Source of the DNA: a bacterium
Lineage (GTDB): Bacteria; DRYD01; JALUEN01
Assembly (NCBI GenBank): GCA_027052755.1
Contig: JALUEN010000067.1
Location: 1 to 5,081 of the forward strand
DNA length: 5,081 bases
Direction: 5' to 3'
Positions within the stretch are counted from its first letter, which is position 1. Each line of letters starts with the position of its first letter. The translations under genes and the position numbers were made by a program. This document shows, piece by piece, positions 1 through 5,081 of the stretch. The notes beneath the pieces were generated by a model. The model was not told the DNA's origin and made no database searches. It was given only the letters and a program-made list of their open reading frames with translations.

Positions 1-746
1 CTAGGGTAGCTGGACTATTTGTACAAGCTCCTATCTTCGCTAGCCCTCACGTTACCAGGGAGGTTAAGATAGGGCTGATAACCTCTGTTAGCATGCTGTT
101 CTTCTTCCTGCTTCCTTTTACCCCTCCCCAGCTTAACCCACCGGATCTATTCTCCCTTGGCGCGGCTATCTTAAGAGAACTGTTCCTGGGTATAGTCATA
201 GGATACGTTTCCTTCCTGCCCTTTGCAGCTCTGCAGATAACTGGAGAGCTTATAGATACTCAGATGGGATTAAGTACCGCAATGGCTTTTGACCCTAGAT
301 TAGGTATGGTTAACCTAACCAGGAGGTTCCTATTCTATTTTATTATGGTTGTGTTCCTGATGCTGAACGGACACCACGTTATAATTAAAGCAGTTTACTT
401 CTCCTTTAAGCTGATACCCCCTGGAAATGGGTTAGCGGTTATCCATGATAACCTCTATCACTTCTTAACTGCTAAGGTGAGCGAGATATTCCTCATAGCT
501 TTACAATACGGACTGCCAGCTCTAGGAGCTATCTTTATAGGGCAGGTCTCACTGGGTGTCATAGCTAGGGTAGCACCTCAGACCAACGTTTTCATGATAT
601 CTCTGCCAATTAACTTCGTGTTAGGTGTTACCTTCTTAGGTTTATCTATACCGGTTATATACCATATGTTAACGGGACACCTGCTGGACTGGAACGTGTA
701 CGCTAGAACCTTAGATGAACTTATCAGGGTGATTGTCAGACCGTAA
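1..746 (+). CDS. fliR: Flagellar biosynthesis protein FliR, 5'-truncated by window edge
   Basis: FliR is an inner-membrane subunit of the flagellar type III export gate, working with FliP, FliQ, FlhA and FlhB to pass rod, hook and filament subunits across the membrane. The reading frame is open from base 3 (bases 1-2 are a partial codon), giving 247 visible residues. The first in-frame ATG, at 93, is not the true start: the 30 codons before it encode FliR-like sequence, including an APIF stretch matching the conserved API region near the FliR N-terminus. By comparison with E. coli FliR about 20 residues are missing. Counting from base 3, family hallmarks are GELIDTQMGLS (81-91) followed by a DP pair, an NGHH motif (122-125) and APQTNVF (191-197) before a LP-rich membrane helix. 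Several hydrophobic helices fill the rest. The type III secretion homologue SctT is less likely, as these motifs read closer to FliR. The next gene starts 14 bases downstream and is not flhB. Confidence 0.95.
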   Translation, partial: RVAGLFVQAPIFASPHVTREVKIGLITSVSMLFFFLLPFTPPQLNPPDLFSLGAAILRELFLGIVIGYVSFLPFAALQITGELIDTQMGLSTAMAFDPRLGMVNLTRRFLFYFIMVVFLMLNGHHVIIKAVYFSFKLIPPGNGLAVIHDNLYHFLTAKVSEIFLIALQYGLPALGAIFIGQVSLGVIARVAPQTNVFMISLPINFVLGVTFLGLSIPVIYHMLTGHLLDWNVYARTLDELIRVIVRP

Positions 747-760
747 CTGGGGGGAGCGAT

Positions 761-1411
761 ATGAACCTCTTAGAGGTTAAAGACCTTCAAGTTAGGTTCA
801 GGAACTTTGAACTAAATGTCCCTTACCTGGCTTTGCCAGAAGGTAAGATTATCGCTATTATGGGTAGAAACGGTAGCGGTAAGAGCACCTTCCTGAAGGC
901 AATTGTCGGTCTTCAGAAGTATCAGGGAGCTATTTCCCTGATGGGTAAGGATATGAGGAGGTTATCACCTGAGGAGATAGCTAAACACTTAGGGTATGTC
1001 TCCCAACAGGTGCACTTCTCCTTTCCCTTTAGCGTAGCTTACGTGCTCAGCTTAATCGCTAGGAGGTTTAACTCTGAGGATTACCTGGAGGATGTGGTGT
1101 ATAACTTACTCCCAACGGAGATCCTTAATAAAAAACTGACGCACTTATCCTTTGGGCAGTACAGGTTAGTTAGCATAGCTCTCGCTGTTCTAAAGCAACC
1201 TAAGGTCATACTTTTAGATGAGCCTACATTGGGGTTAGATGCTTGGAACAAGAGGAAGATAATGAAGTACATATCTAAGTTAAGGGATAATGGTTGTGGG
1301 GTTCTGCTGGTTACCCATGACTTTGAGCTCATAGGTGCTGATGAGTCATATCTCATGAGGCAGTTCTATAACCGAAAAGGGGTTAACATAAGCGTGCTAA
1401 AGAAGATATAG
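761..1411 (+). CDS. ABC transporter ATP-binding protein (iron/cobalamin-type subfamily likely)
   Basis: This is a cytoplasmic ABC ATPase of 216 residues that would power a membrane permease. Visible motifs are Walker A GRNGSGKST (35-43), the Q-loop YVSQQ with Q82, a signature LSFGQ (129-133), Walker B VILLDEP (149-155, catalytic E154), the D-loop LGLD (157-160) and the switch histidine H186. The SPEEIAKHLGYVSQQ stretch (69-83) resembles FecE/BtuD/FepC-type ATPases, so a siderophore, haem or cobalamin importer is a reasonable guess, but specificity cannot be read from the ATPase alone. Two oddities are the signature, where F replaces the first glycine of LSGGQ, and the short helical segment between Q-loop and signature (about 46 residues); the protein is also shorter than the usual roughly 250. 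The ATG follows a strong GGGGGGAG (749-756). No permease or binding protein lies in the window. Its position right behind fliR implies co-transcription. Confidence 0.9.
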   Translation: MNLLEVKDLQVRFRNFELNVPYLALPEGKIIAIMGRNGSGKSTFLKAIVGLQKYQGAISLMGKDMRRLSPEEIAKHLGYVSQQVHFSFPFSVAYVLSLIARRFNSEDYLEDVVYNLLPTEILNKKLTHLSFGQYRLVSIALAVLKQPKVILLDEPTLGLDAWNKRKIMKYISKLRDNGCGVLLVTHDFELIGADESYLMRQFYNRKGVNISVLKKI

Positions 1412-1422
1412 TTTAGAACCTT

Positions 1423-1433
1423 GAAGGGAAGGG
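1423..1433 (+). promoter_or_regulatory. Shine-Dalgarno site selecting a TTG start
   Basis: The purine run GAAGGGAAGGG ends six bases before the TTG at 1440. It supports TTG as the initiation codon of the channel gene, because no in-frame ATG occurs until well into the membrane domain (M76). A GTG at 1452 is a possible alternative start but sits farther from the run. Confidence 0.6.
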
Positions 1434-1439
1434 ATTAAA

Positions 1440-2513
1440 TTGCTTGCACAGGTGTTCATTCAAGCGATATTAGATAAGCTGAGCTCTGGGTACGTAGTGG
1501 GGACGCTGGTCTTTCTCCTCATATTCTTAACCGCTATCTTCATCAAGAAAGCTGTTGTTAAACTCCTAGGCAGAAAAGTGCAGGAGACCTCTACTAAACT
1601 AGATGACGTGATCCTAAAAACTCTCGTCAGGGCTATAGTCCCCTTTGGATTCCTCGTAGGTTTGATGACAGCTGCTTATCTGTTTCCCCTACCAGCTAAC
1701 ATACGATTGATTTCCACTAAGGTCCTCCTCAGCCTAACCATAGTTTACGCTTCCTGGTCTATAGCTGACTTCCTAAGCGAGCTAGCAGAGGTTTACCTCA
1801 GTGAGATGAAATCAATACTTCCCGCTAAGTCTATATTCACTAACCTCCTTAAATTGGGAATTATCATCATCGGTATATTGATTCTCCTTCAGACCCTAGG
1901 GGTATCAATTACACCGCTCCTGACAACCTTGGGTATCGGTGGTTTAGCTGTGGCTCTAGCGCTTCAGGATACGTTAGCTAACCTCTTTGCGGGACTTCAC
2001 CTAATACTCAGCGGTATAATAAGGGAGGGTAACTACGTCAGGATTGAAGAGGCTAACATGGAAGGGTATGTAGTTGATATTACCTGGCGAAACACGGTTA
2101 TAAAGACAATTAGCAGGAACTACATCGTCGTCCCTAACACTAGGATGGCTTCATCTATACTCGTTAACTACTATATGCCTGAAACAGAGATGAGCATAAC
2201 TGTTCCCGTGGGGGTAAGCTATGATAGTGATCTAGAGAAGGTGGAGAGGGTTACCATAGAGGTAGCTAAGGAGGTTATGAGAGAGGTGGCTGGTCTAACT
2301 GATGAGGAGATGAGACCTTACCCACTGATCAGGTACTATGAGTTTGGAGAATCCAGCATAAACTTCAAAGCTATCCTGAAGGTTAAGGAGTTCTCTCAGC
2401 AGTATATCGTCAAGCACGAGTTCATAAAGAGGTTACATAAGCGCTTCCAAGATGAGGGAATAGAGATCCCGTTCCCTATCAGAACTATTATCATGAAGAG
2501 GAACCAGAGCTGA
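1440..2513 (+). CDS. MscS-family mechanosensitive ion channel
   Basis: This inner-membrane channel of 357 residues opens under membrane tension and releases solutes during hypo-osmotic shock; the family forms heptamers. Hydrophobic segments lie near residues 17-36, 62-83, 92-112 and 135-155, followed by the pore-lining helix at about 158-195. That is more membrane segments than the three of E. coli MscS, as in larger relatives such as YnaI. The pore helix carries the diagnostic GGLAVALALQDTLANLFAG. By alignment, L169 and L173 correspond to the E. coli MscS gate residues L105 and L109. D177 stands where E. coli has hinge glycine G113, a change shared by many ALQDTLAN-type members, while G185 matches G121. 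The beta domain shows EGYVVDITWRNT (208-219) and IVVPN (229-233), both family signatures, followed by an alpha/beta C-terminal domain ending in IEIPFPIRTI. The start is TTG at 1440. It lies 28 bases after the ATPase gene and 16 before the peptidase gene. Confidence 0.95.
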   Translation: MLAQVFIQAILDKLSSGYVVGTLVFLLIFLTAIFIKKAVVKLLGRKVQETSTKLDDVILKTLVRAIVPFGFLVGLMTAAYLFPLPANIRLISTKVLLSLTIVYASWSIADFLSELAEVYLSEMKSILPAKSIFTNLLKLGIIIIGILILLQTLGVSITPLLTTLGIGGLAVALALQDTLANLFAGLHLILSGIIREGNYVRIEEANMEGYVVDITWRNTVIKTISRNYIVVPNTRMASSILVNYYMPETEMSITVPVGVSYDSDLEKVERVTIEVAKEVMREVAGLTDEEMRPYPLIRYYEFGESSINFKAILKVKEFSQQYIVKHEFIKRLHKRFQDEGIEIPFPIRTIIMKRNQS

Positions 2514-2529
2514 GAAAGGGGGAGATACT

Positions 2530-3636
2530 ATGTCTAAAGAGGAGAAGTGGAGTGATCTAGACTTGTCTAGGGTCAAGGACCTCCTGAGAAAGTACAGCAC
2601 AGCTTTTGGAGTACCTGGATACGAGTACCTAGAGATCAGCGATATCCTACGTGAGGATTTATCGCCTCTAGTTCAGGAGATAACATCTGACGGATTAGGT
2701 AGCGTTATAGGAGTTATAAAATCACCTAAAGCTTCAAAGAGCATCATGATCTCTGCCCATATTGATCAAATAGGATTCATGGTATCCCATGTAGATGATA
2801 AGGGCTTCATTAGGTTCATACCGCTGGGTGGATGGGATGAGAGAACGTTAGTTAATAGAGTAGTGAAGATAGCTCTGAGGGGTGATGATGGTAAGCTGAG
2901 ACTTATAAACGGTGTAATAGGTACAAAACCACCTCACTTGCTGACACCACAGGATAGGGAGAAACCTCATAAACTAAAGGAGATGTTCATAGATATAGGT
3001 GCTTCCTCAAGGGAAGATGTGGAAAAGCTGGGGATAAGGAAGGGATCTGTTCTCACCTTAAAGGGTGAGTTCCTAGAGCTGACTAATAACAGGGTTTCTG
3101 GGCAGGCTTTTGATGATAGGGTAGGCGTTGTGGTCATGCTCAGGGCTTTAGAACTACTGAGATCTAAGCTAGATTCTGGAAGCGAGCTGAACGTTAACGT
3201 ATATGCTGTCGGGACTGTTCAGGAGGAGGTTGGCCTCAGGGGAGCTAAGGTGGCTTCATTTAAGGTCAGCCCTGACTACGGTGTAGCTATTGATGTAACG
3301 ATAGCAGCGGATACCCCAGGTAGCTCTGACCACGAGAAGATCTCTGAGTTGGGCAAGGGACCAGTCCTGACGCTGATAGATAGGTCATTTATCGCTAGCG
3401 TCAAGATGTACGAGATCTTTAAAGGGACTGCCGAGGAATTAGGAATACCGTATCAGGTTGGGGTTATGGCTGCTGGTGGTACTGACTCTGGAGCTATCCA
3501 CCTTACTAAAGAAGGAGTACCTTCAATCACATTATCTATACCAACTAGGTATATACATTCCACTGTGGAAACCTTAGATCTCCGCGATGTGGAGCTAGGT
3601 GCAATTCTCTTATCTGAAGCTCTCTTCAAGTTCTAA
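2530..3636 (+). CDS. M42 family metallo-aminopeptidase (TET/glutamyl aminopeptidase-like)
   Basis: This is a cytoplasmic dinuclear-metal (Zn/Co) aminopeptidase of 368 residues, close to the usual 340-370 for the family. Members often form TET-type dodecamers that trim peptides left by the proteasome or ATP-dependent proteases; some were named endoglucanase M or FrvX. All expected active-site residues are visible: H77 and D79 in SAHIDQIGFM, bridging D195 in QAFDDRVG, catalytic E232 and metal-binding E233 in VQEEVGLRGA, D255 in AIDVT, and H343 in YIHSTVE. A GGTDSGAIH motif (316-324) and the insert domain between D79 and D195 are also typical. It therefore looks intact and active. Substrate preference (Glu/Asp, Leu or Lys) cannot be told from these motifs. 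The ATG at 2530 follows GGGGGAG (2518-2524) with a five-base spacer, 16 bases after the channel stop, so it is probably co-transcribed. M42 enzymes are especially common in thermophiles and archaea. Confidence 0.95.
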   Translation: MSKEEKWSDLDLSRVKDLLRKYSTAFGVPGYEYLEISDILREDLSPLVQEITSDGLGSVIGVIKSPKASKSIMISAHIDQIGFMVSHVDDKGFIRFIPLGGWDERTLVNRVVKIALRGDDGKLRLINGVIGTKPPHLLTPQDREKPHKLKEMFIDIGASSREDVEKLGIRKGSVLTLKGEFLELTNNRVSGQAFDDRVGVVVMLRALELLRSKLDSGSELNVNVYAVGTVQEEVGLRGAKVASFKVSPDYGVAIDVTIAADTPGSSDHEKISELGKGPVLTLIDRSFIASVKMYEIFKGTAEELGIPYQVGVMAAGGTDSGAIHLTKEGVPSITLSIPTRYIHSTVETLDLRDVELGAILLSEALFKF

Positions 3637-3649
3637 GGAGGGATAAGAT

Positions 3650-4684
3650 ATGACTAAAGGGATCCCTAAGGATTATAGGATAAGGAAAGCGATGATCTTA
3701 GCTGCCGGTGAGGGGACTAGGCTCAGACCTCTCACCTATATCCTCCCTAAACCCTTAACCCCTGTCTGTAACATCCCAGTCATGGGCTACATAATCTCTG
3801 AGCTTCGGAAAATAGGTGTGGAGGAGATATACGTTAACCTCTATCATAAAGGAGAGGCCATAAAGGAGTACTTTAAGGATGGTAGTCAGTACGGGGTCTC
3901 CATAAAGTACCTCATAGAGGATAGCTTGTCAGGTACCGCTGGGGCTGTGAAGAAACTTCAGTGGTTCTTTGAAGGGGAAGATTTCATAGTTGTAGGTGGG
4001 GATGATCTGATACGAATAAACCTTGAGGAGCTGGTGAGGTTCCACTTTGAGAAAAACGCGATAGCTACCATAGGATTATATGAAGTTGATGATCCCAGCC
4101 ACTACGGAGTTGTCATAACTGATGAGGAGGGTAGGATAAAGGAGTTCCAAGAGAAGCCTCTCCCTGAAGAGGCACTCTCTAACCTGGCTAACACAGGTGT
4201 CTATATCCTCAACCCTAAGGTCTTCAACTACATCAAAGAGATACCCTATGACTTCGGCAAGCAGGTCTTCCCTGACTTAGTTAAAGCTGGAGAACCTTTC
4301 TATGGACTTAAAGTGGAGGGATTCTGGATAGATATAGGTAACCTGCAGACCTATAAGGAGGCTAACTTCCTAGCTCTGGAGAAGAAGCTCTTCGCTTTCA
4401 AGGAGAACGTTTACTACTCAGATCTTGATGAGGTAGAACCAGGGATATTTATTGGTAAAGGTGCTGTGATCGGTTACAGGGTTAAGCTTGAACCGCCTAT
4501 CTTGATCGGTAGGGATGTCATCATCAGACCTGATACTAGGATAAAAGGCCCAGCTGTGATAGGTGATGGAAGTACCATAGAGGGAGACTTGGAGAGGGTG
4601 ATAGTTTGGCCTAACCAGCATGTCCTAGGTGGTAGGTCTTTTGATACCATAATAGCAGGATCTAGTCCTAAGTACTACCTCTAA
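3650..4684 (+). CDS. NDP-sugar nucleotidyltransferase, GDP-mannose pyrophosphorylase type
   Basis: This 344-residue cytoplasmic enzyme is predicted to join a sugar 1-phosphate to an NTP, releasing pyrophosphate; the closest recognisable type is mannose-1-phosphate guanylyltransferase. The N-terminal Rossmann-like domain has LAAGEGTRLRPLT (17-29) for nucleotide binding, LPKPLTPV (32-39) with the conserved K34, GTAGAVKK (95-102), a metal-site GGDDL (116-120), FQEKP (166-170), NTGVYIL (181-187) and FWIDIGN (225-231). From about residue 264 hexapeptide-like steps (IGKGAVIG, ILIGRDV, AVIGDGST) indicate a left-handed beta-helix. The phosphomannomutase-like domain fused to some long homologues is absent. 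Glucose-1-phosphate thymidylyl- or uridylyltransferase activity remains possible, since nucleotide choice is not certain from motifs. The ATG at 3650 is set by AGGAGGG (3636-3642), which overlaps the peptidase stop codon and lies seven bases upstream. It is the last gene of the run, with a terminator hairpin 23 bases later. The product could feed glycans, flagellin glycosylation or mannosyl solutes; this is inference. Confidence 0.9.
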   Translation: MTKGIPKDYRIRKAMILAAGEGTRLRPLTYILPKPLTPVCNIPVMGYIISELRKIGVEEIYVNLYHKGEAIKEYFKDGSQYGVSIKYLIEDSLSGTAGAVKKLQWFFEGEDFIVVGGDDLIRINLEELVRFHFEKNAIATIGLYEVDDPSHYGVVITDEEGRIKEFQEKPLPEEALSNLANTGVYILNPKVFNYIKEIPYDFGKQVFPDLVKAGEPFYGLKVEGFWIDIGNLQTYKEANFLALEKKLFAFKENVYYSDLDEVEPGIFIGKGAVIGYRVKLEPPILIGRDVIIRPDTRIKGPAVIGDGSTIEGDLERVIVWPNQHVLGGRSFDTIIAGSSPKYYL

Positions 4685-4707
4685 ATTAGTATTTATTTAA
4701 ACTAAAA

Positions 4708-4739
4708 AATAAAGGGGAGGGAAAGCCCTCCCCTTTATT
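4708..4739. terminator. Bidirectional intrinsic terminator between convergent genes
   Basis: A perfect 14-bp inverted repeat (arms 4708-4721 and 4726-4739) surrounds a four-base loop AAAG; the inner part is G/C-rich (GGGGAGGG paired with CCCTCCCC). Read on the minus strand the stem ends in a run of six T (complement of 4704-4709) and further T-rich sequence, a classical Rho-independent terminator for the minus-strand gene that stops 24 bases away. Read on the plus strand the stem is followed by TTCTCTTCT, a weaker U-tract, but its position 23 bases after the sugar nucleotidyltransferase stop suggests it ends the plus-strand operon as well. Confidence 0.9.
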
Positions 4740-4763
4740 CTCTTCTAGATGCCTTTTAGTTTC

Positions 4764-5081
4764 CTAAATCCTAACCTTAAATATAACTGTTCCCTTCTCC
4801 TGAGCAGTGGAACCCTTTAAGACCTTTACCTTGTAGTTTCCAGAAGCTAACTCGGTGAGGTAGTCCTTTATCAGAGCCTTCTCCTTGGTGAGAACCTCCT
4901 GGGATCTAGCGGTATATTTGGTTCTAAGTTTCACCTTAACGCTCTCCGCTCCTAAGGCTATGACCAGGTCATCTATCGTGTCCAGGATGTCCTCAAACTT
5001 CTCTGATGGCTCAGGATTTACAGCTCCTGTGAAGAGATCAGACTCCCTGAACTTGACCTCTACGTAGCCAGCGGATCTAGT
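4764..5081 (-). CDS. Unrecognised protein, C-terminal 105 residues only
   Basis: The minus strand is open from the right edge to a TAG at 4764-4766, giving exactly 106 codons including the stop; the start lies outside the window. The reading is supported by codon use like the other genes (AGA/AGG arginines, GTT/AAG-rich), by the terminator just beyond the stop, and by a protein-like pattern. I do not recognise the family. The visible part is rich in K, E and V. It has an acidic amphipathic stretch around residues 26-45 (EPSEKFEDILDTIDDLVIA), then a beta-like VKVKLRTKY segment, a charged helix-like region (about 60-79), and two closing strands, NYKVKVLKG and GTVIFKVRI. It has no membrane segment, cysteine or obvious catalytic motif in this part. 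The gene is convergent with the plus-strand operon and so belongs to another transcription unit. A soluble or secreted alpha/beta protein is possible, but the N-terminus would be needed to decide. Confidence 0.75.
   Translation of the reverse strand, partial: TRSAGYVEVKFRESDLFTGAVNPEPSEKFEDILDTIDDLVIALGAESVKVKLRTKYTARSQEVLTKEKALIKDYLTELASGNYKVKVLKGSTAQEKGTVIFKVRI

Noticed and set aside
93..95. ATG at 93 as the start of fliR
   Set aside because: The frame stays open to base 3 and the upstream codons encode conserved FliR N-terminal sequence, so the gene is cut by the window edge and does not begin here.
1081..1356. Minus-strand open frame of 91 codons
   Set aside because: It lies entirely inside the well-supported ABC ATPase gene, has no recognisable protein features and is best read as a chance antisense frame.
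307..3838. Repeated GTTAAC palindromes as possible operator sites
   Set aside because: The copies I saw (near 307, 668, 1381, 2163, 3192 and 3832) lie inside coding regions and mostly reflect frequent use of GTT and AAC codons; spacing is irregular and none lies near a start.
4418..4621. Minus-strand open frame of 67 codons
   Set aside because: It is antisense to the beta-helix part of the nucleotidyltransferase and shows no family features.
4885..5067. Plus-strand open frame of 60 codons
   Set aside because: It is antisense to the minus-strand gene ending at 4764, which has better codon use, a stop followed by a terminator and a continuous frame to the edge.

Overview
The window looks like part of a bacterial chromosome of moderate GC (about mid-40s % by eye). 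Arginine is written almost entirely with AGA/AGG and isoleucine often with ATA. FliR points to a flagellated bacterium, and the clear Shine-Dalgarno sites fit this. The AGG/ATA-heavy codon use and the M42 metallopeptidase are common in thermophilic, early-branching bacterial lineages. That lineage guess is inference, and I cannot name a genus.

Layout: positions 1-4684 hold five genes on the + strand, separated by only 13-28 bases, so they probably form the 3' part of one operon. In order they are: the 3' portion of fliR (flagellar export gate), an ABC-transporter ATPase, an MscS-family mechanosensitive channel with a TTG start, an M42 (TET/endoglucanase-M-like) metallo-aminopeptidase, and a GDP-mannose pyrophosphorylase-type sugar nucleotidyltransferase with a C-terminal left-handed beta-helix. 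A perfect 14-bp hairpin at 4708-4739 closes the operon. It also serves as the terminator of a convergent minus-strand gene whose last 105 codons (4764-5081) run off the right edge. I do not recognise that product.

The genes do not form an obvious pathway. FliR is the end of a flagellar export block, but flhB, its usual follower, is absent here and an ABC ATPase without a permease takes its place. The other three genes are common housekeeping or envelope functions: turgor relief, peptide trimming and activated-sugar supply. I see no RNA gene, mobile element, CRISPR array or long repeat, and the coding style is uniform across all genes, so nothing suggests recent transfer. I found no convincing new system. 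The points most worth checking are the orphan ABC ATPase with a degenerate signature motif behind fliR, and the unrecognised minus-strand gene.
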